A stretch of 32,710 nt of DNA from Candidatus Zambryskibacteria bacterium RIFOXYC1_FULL_39_10 (lineage in GTDB: Bacteria > Patescibacteriota > Minisyncoccia > Phycocordibacterales > WO2-35-19). The position numbers and the translations under genes are program-made. The stretch's first letter is position 1; each line of letters opens with the position of its first letter. The DNA lies in assembly GCA_001824275.1 (NCBI GenBank), contig MHWW01000011.1, positions 34,767 through 67,476 of the forward strand, written 5' to 3'. This document shows positions 20,549 through 29,199 of this stretch, piece after piece. Under the pieces are notes generated by a model that did not search any database, was not told the origin of the DNA, and worked only from the letters and a program-made list of their open reading frames with translations.

Positions 20549-23500
20549 ATGTCGGAAGATAAAAATATCAAATCTAAAATAGCTGAAAGAGAAGAGGAAA
20601 TCCTGAAATTTTGGCAAGAAAACAAAATTTTTGAAAAAAGTTTGGGAAAAGGTGACTCCAAAGACGAATTTGTATTTTACGAAGGCCCACCAACAGCTAA
20701 CGGCAAACCTGGTATTCATCACCTTGAAGCCAGGGCATATAAAGATGTAATACCGCGTTACAAAACTATGAAGGGTTTTCACGTTCGCCGCAAAGGAGGC
20801 TGGGATACTCATGGACTTCCTGTTGAATTACAGGTTGAAAAAGAGCTTGGATTAAAATCAAAAAAAGAAATTGAAAATTATGGTGTTGCTGAGTTTAATA
20901 AAAAATGCAAAGAAAGCGTTTGGTCCTATGTTGATTTATGGGAAAAATTTACTGACCGCATCGGCTATTGGGTTGATCAGAAAGACCCCTACATTACTTA
21001 CGAAAACTATTATATTGAATCCGTTTGGGATGTTATAAAAAAAGCCGACGACAAAAAACTTTTGTATAAAGACTACAAAGTCGTGCCATGGTGTCCGCGT
21101 TGCGGCACTGGTCTCTCAAGTCATGAACTCGCTCAAGGTTATGAAGATGTTAAGGATACCTCGGTGACAATCAAATTTAAAATTCTGAATAAAAAAAACA
21201 CCTATATTTTGGCTTGGACTACCACTCCTTGGACCCTTCCAGGCAACGTGGCATTGGCAGTGGGAGAGAAAATTGATTACATAAAAATAAAAATTGGTGA
21301 GGAGTTTCTGATTTTAGCCAAAGCCAGACTTTCGATAATAAAAGATGAATACAAAATAATTGAAGAAATGAAAGGCAAGGACCTTGTCGGTTTGGAATAT
21401 GAACCACTATTTCCTTATGCAGAAAAATTTGCATCAGAATCGGAAAAAGAAAAATTAAAAAACGCCTTCAAAATTTATCCAGCTGATTTTGTTACAACTG
21501 AAGATGGAACTGGGGTGGTGCATACGGCTGTAATGTATGGTCAGGACGACTTCGTTTTGGGTAACAAAATTGGGCTACCCAAAATCCATACCGTAAGTGA
21601 TGATGGTACATTCAAATCTGGAATGGATTTTCTTTCTGGACGCTTTGTTAAAGAGAAAGATGAAAAAGGTAAACCAACTCTTGATGTCGATATATTTAAT
21701 TATTTGAAAGAGAAAAATTTTTATTTCAGCAACGAACCTTATACTCACTCATATCCTTTCTGTTGGCGATGTCATACACCCCTTATTTATTATGCACGTG
21801 ATTCTTGGTACATCAAGATGTCAGACCTCCGTGACAAGTTGGTTAAGGAAAATGAAAAAATAAATTGGATACCTGCGCACATTAAAGAAGGCCGATTTGG
21901 TGAATGGTTGCGTGAAGTCAAAGATTGGGCGATTTCTCGTGAGAGATATTGGGGCTCACCACTACCTGTTTGGCAAAATGATGAAGGTGGGTTCATTGTG
22001 ATCGGTAATGTTGAGGATCTTAAGAAACACACTAAAAAATCTGGCAATAAATATTTCGTCATGCGACATGGACAAGCCGAGCAAAATTTAAGAGATTTAA
22101 TAAATTCCGATCCTAAAAATGTTTTTCACTTAACCGAAGAAGGCAAGAGGCAAGTAAAAATTGCCGCTGAAGATATTAAAAATACAAAAATCGATTTTAT
22201 AATTTACTCTCCTTTTCAAAGATGCAAAGAGACTGCGGAAATAGTTAGAAGTGCTTTAAATTTGTCAGAGGAAGCAGTTTTAATGGATGAACGGGCATGG
22301 GAAGAAAAGGTGAGCGAAGATTTTGAAGGCAAAACTTGGACTGAGTTTAGATCAAACTTTACTGATAGCAGAGACAGATATGAAAAAAGATTACCTGGAT
22401 CTGAAAATTTCGTTGATGTTAAACGAAGAGTGGGAGACATGCTCTATTCTTTTGAGGAAAAATACAAGGATAAAAATATTTTAATTGTTAGTCATCAGCT
22501 TACAATCAATGCGATGTATTCAGTTGCGATGGGTACAAACATTGATGAAATAGTTGAATTAAAAAAAGAAGGAAAGTTTTTATTTAAAGAGGCTGAATTT
22601 GGTGAAATTGATTTTGTACCTCTCCCTCACAATGAAAATTATGAACTTGATTTGCATAAACCTTTTATTGACGATATCAAACTAGTTGATGAAGATGGGA
22701 ATGAATTTAAAAGAGCCAAAGAGGTTTTGGATGTTTGGTTTGATTCAGGATCCATGCCTTTCTCACAGGATGGGCTTTTAGGTCAGAAAGATATGAAATA
22801 TCCAGCCGATTTTATTTCTGAAGCAATTGACCAGACTCGAGGTTGGTTTTACACATTACATGCAATTGGTGTAATTATGGGAAGGGGTGCGGCCTTTAAA
22901 AATGTTATTTGTTTGGGACATGTTTTGGATACCAAAGGCATAAAAATGTCCAAACACATTGGGAATGTTGTTGACCCGTGGATTATGATAGATAAATATG
23001 GTGCGGATGCTCTCCGAATGTGGATGTATACAGTCAATCAACCGGGAGATTCTAAAAACTTTGATGAAAAGACTGTTGATGAAGTAGTTAAAAAAGTTTT
23101 CAATTTAGTTTCAAATATTTTATCTTTCTATGAAATGTATAAGGATGAAAATATAAAGCCGGGCAAAGAAAGCAACAACATTCTAGATAAATGGATAATT
23201 TCAAAATTGAATGCATTTTTGAAAAATGGAGAAAAGTATTTAGAAGAGTATAGAGTTTTTGAAGCAGCGAGACTTACTCGTGACTTTGTAAATGATTTTT
23301 CCACTTGGTATATTCGTCGATCGCGTGATCGTTTTAAATCGGAAGATATGAAAGATAGAAATAATGCTTTGGCGACAACTCATTATGTTTTGATGGAATT
23401 AGCGAAATATATGGCACCTTTCACCCCTTTCTTTGCTGAATCGTTATATTTGAAATTGAAAACAGAAAGTGATCCGGAGAGTGTGCACCTTTCAAATTGG

Positions 23501-24007
23501 CCTAAAGGTGGGGAAGTAGATGAAGAAATTTTGCAAAATATGGAAGTTGTGCGAAAGATAGTTTCTTTGGCACTTGAAAAAAGAATGACTGCTGATATCA
23601 AGGTCAGACAACCGCTTAGCAAATTGAAAATTAAAGATTTAAAATTGAAAGATAAAGAAGAATACACAGAACTAATCAAAGACGAGCTCAATGTTAAGGA
23701 AGTAATTTTTGATGAAAATTTGGAAACAGAGGTTTGGTTAGATACTGAAATTACAAAAGAGCTGCAAAAAGAGGGGAGTGCTAGGAATTTTATAAGAGCT
23801 ATTCAGGAGCTTCGCAAAAATAAAAATTTGATGCCAAGTGACGCAGTAGAACTATTGGTGGAAACTGATGGACTCGGAAAAGAATTTTTGAATTCAGTTT
23901 TGGAAGAGATTAAAAAACCAACTAACGTTAGTGGGCTTATTTTTGAAGAAAATGATGGAGAAGAATTGAAAATTGAAAATTATAAATTGAAAATTAAAAT
24001 TAAATAA
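20549..24007 (+). CDS. ileS: Isoleucyl-tRNA synthetase with an inserted histidine-phosphatase domain
   Basis: The 1152-residue product has the class I synthetase parts: PPTANGKPGIHHLEAR (HIGH site), editing domain with AWTTTPWTLPGNVALAV and GTGVVHTAVMYGQDD, RERYWGSPLPVW, VLDVWFDSGSMPF, IKMSKHIGNVVDPW (KMSKS site) and an anticodon-binding C-terminal region. Between IGNVEDLKKH and LDLHKPFIDDI, which are normally close together, lie about 200 extra residues (about 500-698, nt 22046-22642) with the histidine phosphatase hallmarks: VMRHGQAE (His507), YSPFQRCKETAEIV (Arg558) and LIVSHQLTINA (His649). The synthetase zinc site at this point is lost (WQNDEGGF). I start at ATG 20549 because TATTAT lies 6 nt upstream; a GTG at 20531 is in repeat sequence. 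The last codons are AATTGAAAATT-type repeats. Confidence 0.95.
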   Translation: MSEDKNIKSKIAEREEEILKFWQENKIFEKSLGKGDSKDEFVFYEGPPTANGKPGIHHLEARAYKDVIPRYKTMKGFHVRRKGGWDTHGLPVELQVEKELGLKSKKEIENYGVAEFNKKCKESVWSYVDLWEKFTDRIGYWVDQKDPYITYENYYIESVWDVIKKADDKKLLYKDYKVVPWCPRCGTGLSSHELAQGYEDVKDTSVTIKFKILNKKNTYILAWTTTPWTLPGNVALAVGEKIDYIKIKIGEEFLILAKARLSIIKDEYKIIEEMKGKDLVGLEYEPLFPYAEKFASESEKEKLKNAFKIYPADFVTTEDGTGVVHTAVMYGQDDFVLGNKIGLPKIHTVSDDGTFKSGMDFLSGRFVKEKDEKGKPTLDVDIFNYLKEKNFYFSNEPYTHSYPFCWRCHTPLIYYARDSWYIKMSDLRDKLVKENEKINWIPAHIKEGRFGEWLREVKDWAISRERYWGSPLPVWQNDEGGFIVIGNVEDLKKHTKKSGNKYFVMRHGQAEQNLRDLINSDPKNVFHLTEEGKRQVKIAAEDIKNTKIDFIIYSPFQRCKETAEIVRSALNLSEEAVLMDERAWEEKVSEDFEGKTWTEFRSNFTDSRDRYEKRLPGSENFVDVKRRVGDMLYSFEEKYKDKNILIVSHQLTINAMYSVAMGTNIDEIVELKKEGKFLFKEAEFGEIDFVPLPHNENYELDLHKPFIDDIKLVDEDGNEFKRAKEVLDVWFDSGSMPFSQDGLLGQKDMKYPADFISEAIDQTRGWFYTLHAIGVIMGRGAAFKNVICLGHVLDTKGIKMSKHIGNVVDPWIMIDKYGADALRMWMYTVNQPGDSKNFDEKTVDEVVKKVFNLVSNILSFYEMYKDENIKPGKESNNILDKWIISKLNAFLKNGEKYLEEYRVFEAARLTRDFVNDFSTWYIRRSRDRFKSEDMKDRNNALATTHYVLMELAKYMAPFTPFFAESLYLKLKTESDPESVHLSNWPKGGEVDEEILQNMEVVRKIVSLALEKRMTADIKVRQPLSKLKIKDLKLKDKEEYTELIKDELNVKEVIFDENLETEVWLDTEITKELQKEGSARNFIRAIQELRKNKNLMPSDAVELLVETDGLGKEFLNSVLEEIKKPTNVSGLIFEENDGEELKIENYKLKIKIK
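22046..22642 (+). other. Histidine-phosphatase (phosphoglycerate mutase-like) domain within ileS
   Basis: The region encodes the RHG motif with the nucleophilic His (codon at 22067), the conserved Arg in QRCKETA (codon at 22220) and the second His in VSHQ (codon at 22493), in family order. The catalytic residues are intact, so the domain is probably active. It is in frame and has base composition like the rest of ileS. Confidence 0.9.
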
Positions 24008-24018
24008 AATTTAATTTT
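23965..24018. repeat. AATTGAAAATT simple repeat at the ileS 3' end
   Basis: Tandem imperfect units encode LKIENYKLKIKIK and continue past the stop. Similar units occur at 6761-6795 (polA to next gene) and 23625-23650 (within ileS). Confidence 0.55.
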
Positions 24019-24019
24019 C

Positions 24020-24129
24020 ATGTATCCCGTTAGAGTTTTACATTTTTTATATGTGGTATTAATTTTATTAAACGAACATGAATATATTATTAGTTTTATT
24101 AAGTAATTAAAAACTCTAACGGGATGTAT
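24020..24129 (+). mobile_element. Start-codon palindromic element, copy C (ileS-recO gap)
   Basis: TGTA (24021-24024), element TCCCGTTAGAGTTTT ... AAAACTCTAACGGGA (24025-24124, 100 nt), TGTA (24125-24128). The end arms are perfect over at least 14 nt. The interior differs from copies A, B and D. The recO ATG is formed by the element's last A and the duplicated TG. The duplicated upstream ATG opens a 28-codon frame (MYPVRVLHF...) that stops before recO. Confidence 0.8.
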
Positions 24130-24702
24130 CACAAACATCACACTAAAGGCGTTGTCGTGAGTAGTAAGGTTGAGGGTGATAGCAATAGGAGGGTAAACAT
24201 ATTTACCGAAAATTTTGGTTTGATAAATGCCAAAGTTCAAGGAGCAAGAAACATCCAATCTAAACTACGGGGCGGGACACAAGACCTTTCTTTGGCAGAG
24301 TTCTCATTAATCCATGGTAAAACTGGTTGGAAAGTGGTGAGTGCTCGGGCGGATATAAATTTGTTTGAAGAGTTTAGGAACTATCAAACGAAACTTAAGA
24401 TTGTAAATAATATTTTATATTTAATAAATAAATTGGTTAGCGAGGAGGAGGCACATAGCTCAGTTTTTTCAATAATTTCAAATTTTTTTAATTTTTTAAA
24501 AAATGCGGAGGATAAAGACATTGCTTCGGCTGAGTGCTTGACCCTTCTCCGTATACTGCACTCTCTTGGGTTTATGCGGCATGATCCGGAATTTATGATT
24601 CCAATGTCTTCAACTGAAATAGGGGTTGAGGATTTGGAAAAGATTGCTCCCCGTCGCTCAAAAATAATTGAACTTATCAACGAATCTCTCAAAGCGGCTT
24701 GA
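24124..24702 (+). CDS. recO: DNA repair protein RecO
   Basis: RecO anneals SSB-coated DNA and loads RecA with RecR. The 192-residue product has the N-terminal OB fold (HTKGVVVSSKVEGDSNRRVNIFT, then GLINAKVQGARN and the SKLRGG segment) followed by a helical domain. It is shorter than typical RecO (about 240) and has a single cysteine in that domain, so the four-cysteine zinc finger is lost. ssb lies at 32146 in this window. Start is at the element-supplied ATG. Confidence 0.85.
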   Translation: MYHKHHTKGVVVSSKVEGDSNRRVNIFTENFGLINAKVQGARNIQSKLRGGTQDLSLAEFSLIHGKTGWKVVSARADINLFEEFRNYQTKLKIVNNILYLINKLVSEEEAHSSVFSIISNFFNFLKNAEDKDIASAECLTLLRILHSLGFMRHDPEFMIPMSSTEIGVEDLEKIAPRRSKIIELINESLKAA

Positions 24703-24727
24703 GCCTTTTATGGTATAATGTGGGTTA

Positions 24728-26692
24728 ATGCAACAATATGGAAATGAAAAAAGGGAAGGATTGAACCGGCTTGAAAAGAAGCTGTATTCTAGGAATGCGC
24801 CCGATATCATTGATACTGGCCGATCTGACCTAAAATCAGGCAATGAAGATGGAGAAGAGGCACTAACTGGGGGAGAAGATAAAAGTTGGCAAAGCTTCAA
24901 AACCGACAAATTTGATGAGTTAGCAGCTAATGTTTCAAGAATGGCTATAAATAAACATAGTTTTGTTAAGAAAGTTTTTGTGTTCTCGGTTTTGTTTTTT
25001 GTTTTGGCCTCTGCGATTGCGGCTTTTGTGTTTTTTGGGGGGATGAATATCGTTTCATCAAAAAATGTAGATATAAAAGTAGTTGGGCCGGTATCAATAG
25101 GCGGAGGACAGGAGGTCTCACTTGATATAAATGTCATTAATAATAACAATACTAATCTTGAATCAGTTTCTCTGCTTATTGAATATCCTGAAGGTACTAG
25201 GAATATTACCGATCTTTCTAAAGAAATAAGCAATGAAAGATTTACACTAGGGCAGATAAAATCAGGCGATGATTATAATCAAAACATTAAAGTTGTATTT
25301 TTTGGTGAAAAAGAAAGTGTAAAAGAGGTTAAGATTTCGCTTGAATATAGAGTTGAAAACTCAAGTGCACTTTTTTATAAAGAAAAAGTTTATGAAGTAT
25401 CTATCAGTTCGGCGCCGGTGGTGGTGACGGCTACTTATCCCAAGGAAGTAAATTCAAATCAGGAAATGACTTTTAATGTTGAGGTGGCTTCAAATTCAAA
25501 AGATGTGATAAATGATTTTTTGGTAAAGGTGGAATATCCATTTGGCTTTGTTTACAAAAGTGTTACACCTGACGCATTTTATGAAAATAATGTTTGGAAA
25601 TTTTCAAACTTAAAACCTGGGGAAAAAAAGAACATTTCAATAAAGGGAAATATAATAGGGCAAGATAATGAAGAAAAGGTGTTTAGGATAAATGTCGGGA
25701 CGGCAAACGAAAACGACGAGAGGGCTATTGCGGTGCCTTTCTCTGAGCTTGTCGAATCAATCTTAGTCAAAAAGTCATTTATAGGTTTAGAAATATTTAT
25801 TGATGGCAGAGAGGGTAATTATGTTGGTCAAGGCGGGTCACCGGTTAATACAAACTTTGTGGTCAGAAACAATTTACCTTCCAGACTTTTCAATATCACA
25901 GTTGAAGCTTCATTAAAAGGGGGTGCGTTTAGTCAGGCTAGTGTTGCTCCCAATAACAATGGCTTTTTTCAATCATTTAACAACACTATTTTGTGGGATA
26001 AGCGCTCTGTCTCAAATCTTTCCGATATGGACCCTGGTGCAAGAGAAGAATTTTCCTTCCGATTAACTCCACTGCAATATTCAAATATTGCTAAAGGGTT
26101 GAAGCCAGAAGTGGAGATGGTAATCAAAGTTTCGGCAGAAAGAATTTTGGAGTCTGGATCGGCCGAACAAGTATCAGCTACCGAGACAAGAAAAATTGTA
26201 TTGGCCTCCAACGTCTCTCTTTCATCAACTGCCGTGAGGTCAATTGGTGATATTGAAAATTCAGGGCCAGTGCCACCGAGGGTCAATGTGCCTACCACCT
26301 ACACTGTGGTTTGGGGTGTTAGTAATTCATTTAATCAAGCAAGCAATGTTGAAGTCAGAGCTACACTGCCGCCATATGTGAAATGGACTAACTTGAAAAG
26401 CCCGCAAAGTGAAATATTTTCTTATAATAGCTCAACCAATGAGGTTATTTGGAATGTTGGTTCGATTTTGCCGGATATAGGATCGGGGTCAACAAAAAAA
26501 ATATATTTTCAGTTAGAATTTTTGCCAAGCTCGAGTCAAATCGGACAAGCACCAATACTTTTGGGAGAAACTTCACTTTCCGGTATCGATAAGGTGACGG
26601 GGCTAAAATTAAACGCTAAAGCGGAAGCGGTGACTACAACTTATTCAAATGACCCAAGTTTTAAGGGTGGAGATGATAGGGTGGTGGAATAG
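24728..26692 (+). CDS. Large membrane-anchored protein with Ig-like/DUF11-type repeats
   Basis: A 654-residue protein with an acidic N-terminal cytoplasmic part (about 1-78), one TM (about 80-103, FVFSVLFFVLASAIAAFVFF) and a long extracytoplasmic beta-rich region. Several sub-domains begin with phrases such as VSLDINVINNNNTNLESVSLLIEYPEG, TFNVEVASNSKDVINDFLVKVEYPFG and YTVVWGVSNSFNQASNVEVRATLPP, which are CARDB/DUF11-like. Probably a cell-surface protein; ligand unknown. TATAAT with TGG in front lies 8 nt before the ATG. Confidence 0.82.
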   Translation: MQQYGNEKREGLNRLEKKLYSRNAPDIIDTGRSDLKSGNEDGEEALTGGEDKSWQSFKTDKFDELAANVSRMAINKHSFVKKVFVFSVLFFVLASAIAAFVFFGGMNIVSSKNVDIKVVGPVSIGGGQEVSLDINVINNNNTNLESVSLLIEYPEGTRNITDLSKEISNERFTLGQIKSGDDYNQNIKVVFFGEKESVKEVKISLEYRVENSSALFYKEKVYEVSISSAPVVVTATYPKEVNSNQEMTFNVEVASNSKDVINDFLVKVEYPFGFVYKSVTPDAFYENNVWKFSNLKPGEKKNISIKGNIIGQDNEEKVFRINVGTANENDERAIAVPFSELVESILVKKSFIGLEIFIDGREGNYVGQGGSPVNTNFVVRNNLPSRLFNITVEASLKGGAFSQASVAPNNNGFFQSFNNTILWDKRSVSNLSDMDPGAREEFSFRLTPLQYSNIAKGLKPEVEMVIKVSAERILESGSAEQVSATETRKIVLASNVSLSSTAVRSIGDIENSGPVPPRVNVPTTYTVVWGVSNSFNQASNVEVRATLPPYVKWTNLKSPQSEIFSYNSSTNEVIWNVGSILPDIGSGSTKKIYFQLEFLPSSSQIGQAPILLGETSLSGIDKVTGLKLNAKAEAVTTTYSNDPSFKGGDDRVVE

Positions 26693-26722
26693 GGAAGTAT
26701 TATGGTATAAGTATTAAGTATT

Positions 26723-28042
26723 ATGACGGAAAAAACAGAAAACAAAATGGATAAAATAGTTTCCCTTTGTAAAAGGAGAGGTTTTATATTTCAGGGCTCT
26801 GAAATTTATGGTGGCCTTTCGGGTACTTGGGATTATGGTCCTTATGGTTTAGCCTTGAAAAACAATGCTAAGGATTCTTGGTGGAAAAGATTTGTTACTG
26901 ACAGGGAAGATATGTATGGGATGGATGCGGCAATTTTAATGAATCAAAATGTTTGGAAGGCTACTGGTCACGTTGGTGGATTTTCTGATCCACTTGCTGA
27001 GTGTAAAAAATGTAAAAAAAGATTTAGAACTGACCAAATTCCTGACAAGAAAAAATGTCCGGACTGTGGCGGGGAAATGGGAGAAGAGAGGCAGTTTAAT
27101 ATGCTTTTTAAAACTAATGTTGGGGCACTTGAAGATGAAAATTCAATATCATACCTTCGTCCGGAAACAGCTCAAGGAATGTTTGTAAATTATAAAAATA
27201 TAATTGATGCGTTTCATCCTAAACTACCATTTGGTATGGCTCAGGTTGGTAAAGCATTTAGAAACGAAATTGCTCCGAGAGATTTTACTTTTAGATCAAG
27301 AGAATTTGAACAAATGGAAATAGAATATCTCGTTGATTCAAAAAATTGGGAAGAAAGTTTTGAGCACTTTAGAAAAGAAATATCGCTTTGGATAAAAGAA
27401 GTGGGCATTGATGATGATGGTGTTTCAGAACACGAGATAAGTGATGAAGATAGAGCCTTTTATTCAAAGAGAACCATAGATTTTGAATTTGATTTCCCGT
27501 TTGGCAAAAGTGAACTTTATGGTCTGGCCTATAGAACCGACTACGATTTGACGAAACACAGTGATGCTAGTGGGGTTAATCTGATTTATTTGAACGAAGA
27601 GACAAAAGAAAAAATTACTCCACACTGTATTGAACCATCTTTTGGTCTAGACAGGACCGTCTTGGCGATTTTAAGCTCGGCTTATAAAGAAGATGAATTG
27701 GGGGGAGAGAAAAGAGTCTATTTAAAATTTGTGCCTAAAATGGCACCTGTTAAAGTGGCGGTTTTTCCTCTTCTAAAAAACAAACCAGAGCTTGTGGAGA
27801 AAGCGCGAGAAATATATAAAATTATTAAAAAAGAATTTGGAGCAGTTGAATTTGATGACAATGGTAATATAGGTAAGAGATATCGAAGACAAGATGAAAT
27901 CGGGACACCATTTTGCGTGACGGTAGATTTTGATACTTTGGAAAAAGGGGAGGGGGTGACGGTACGCGATCGCGACAGCGGCAAGCAAACCCGAGTTTCC
28001 GAAAATGGCTTGGTGGCATATCTCAAAGAAAAAATTCAATAA
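26723..28042 (+). CDS. glyS: Glycyl-tRNA synthetase (alpha2 type)
   Basis: Class II synthetase for glycine, homodimeric type. The 439 residues show GFIFQGSEIYGGLSGTWDYGP, ATGHVGGFSDPLAECKKCKK with a Cys pair and CPDCGG (zinc-like insertion), motif 2 with FRNEIAPRDFTFRSREFEQ, motif 3 PSFGLDRTVLAIL, and the C-terminal HGTP anticodon-binding domain (KVAVFPLL ... CVTVDFDTL ... VTVRDRDS). All catalytic motifs are present. Confidence 0.95.
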   Translation: MTEKTENKMDKIVSLCKRRGFIFQGSEIYGGLSGTWDYGPYGLALKNNAKDSWWKRFVTDREDMYGMDAAILMNQNVWKATGHVGGFSDPLAECKKCKKRFRTDQIPDKKKCPDCGGEMGEERQFNMLFKTNVGALEDENSISYLRPETAQGMFVNYKNIIDAFHPKLPFGMAQVGKAFRNEIAPRDFTFRSREFEQMEIEYLVDSKNWEESFEHFRKEISLWIKEVGIDDDGVSEHEISDEDRAFYSKRTIDFEFDFPFGKSELYGLAYRTDYDLTKHSDASGVNLIYLNEETKEKITPHCIEPSFGLDRTVLAILSSAYKEDELGGEKRVYLKFVPKMAPVKVAVFPLLKNKPELVEKAREIYKIIKKEFGAVEFDDNGNIGKRYRRQDEIGTPFCVTVDFDTLEKGEGVTVRDRDSGKQTRVSENGLVAYLKEKIQ

Positions 28043-28095
28043 GTTTTCCCCCAGTTGCTTTCAACTTTGGATTTAATACTTTATACTTATAAAAT

Positions 28096-29181
28096 ATGGC
28101 GACTCGTACAAACGATAAAATAATTCAAATAAGTACTGGCACTATTGTGAAGGCCATACTGGTTGTTTTATTTTTTGTCGCTTTCTATTATTTGCGTGAT
28201 ATTGTATTGGTAGTTTTGTTGGCTATTATTATAGCTTCAGCGATAGAGCCGGGGACCCAGTGGCTACTGCGTCGTCGAATACCTAGGGTTTTGGCGGTTC
28301 TTCTTATTTACTCTACTGCGGTAATGGTTTTGGTTGGTACATTTTATTTCCTGTTCTTGCCACTTTTAAATCAATCAGCTGAATTGCTTTCAAGTTTGCC
28401 TGGATATTTGGGAGAGCTCCAAGTCTGGAATCCGCTTCAAGATAGTAAAATATTGTCTTCCAGTTCAGCAGTTGAAGGTTTTTCTAAAAACTTTTCACTT
28501 GCCCAAATAGTTGAGCAAATTAACACAGCAGTTTCTGGCCTCTCTAACGGATTCTTCTCAACAGCGAGCACAATTTTTGGAGGAATACTCAGCTTTCTCT
28601 TGGTTGTTGTCCTGTCATTTTACTTATCGGTAGAATCTGATGGAGTCTCAAATTTCTTGCGTATTGTTACTCCGGCAAAAAACGAAAAATATGTGCTGGG
28701 ATTATGGAAGAGATCTCAACACAAAATCGGTCTATGGATGCAGGGTCAAATAGTATTGGCAATTATTGTGGCGATGCTGGTATTTTTGGGGCTGACTTTG
28801 CTCAGGGTTGAAAATGCGTTACTACTTGCAGTCCTCGCTGGTATGTTTGAAATTATTCCCATCTTTGGTCCGATATTGGCGGCAATTCCCGCAGTTACTC
28901 TGGCTTTGGTTACTAATGGTATGACGAGCGCCATTATGGTCATTGGTTTGTATGTAATCATTCAACAATTTGAAAATCAGCTTATTTACCCAATGGTGGT
29001 CAGGAAAATTGTTGGCGTGCCACCGCTTATTTCTATCCTAGCTCTTATTATTGGAGGCAAATTGGCAGGTTTTGTAGGTTTACTCATCTCTGTGCCACTA
29101 GCGACTATGCTTATGGAATTTCTAAATGATGTTGAGAAAAACAAAATCGCTGAAGCTGAGCGCTTGAAAATTAAGGATTAA
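28096..29181 (+). CDS. PerM / AI-2E family transporter
   Basis: A 361-residue polytopic membrane protein: TM pair near residues 15-55, TM about 63-85, an extracytoplasmic segment (about 90-150), then several TMs in the C-terminal half. It includes GMFEIIPIFGPILAAIPAVTLAL and the family block PLISILALIIGGKLAGFVGLLISVPLA. Members export varied small molecules or couple to Na+/H+ gradients, so the substrate cannot be named. TATACT lies 8 nt before the ATG. Confidence 0.9.
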   Translation: MATRTNDKIIQISTGTIVKAILVVLFFVAFYYLRDIVLVVLLAIIIASAIEPGTQWLLRRRIPRVLAVLLIYSTAVMVLVGTFYFLFLPLLNQSAELLSSLPGYLGELQVWNPLQDSKILSSSSAVEGFSKNFSLAQIVEQINTAVSGLSNGFFSTASTIFGGILSFLLVVVLSFYLSVESDGVSNFLRIVTPAKNEKYVLGLWKRSQHKIGLWMQGQIVLAIIVAMLVFLGLTLLRVENALLLAVLAGMFEIIPIFGPILAAIPAVTLALVTNGMTSAIMVIGLYVIIQQFENQLIYPMVVRKIVGVPPLISILALIIGGKLAGFVGLLISVPLATMLMEFLNDVEKNKIAEAERLKIKD

Positions 29182-29199
29182 AGGTGGTATTCTTTCTTT

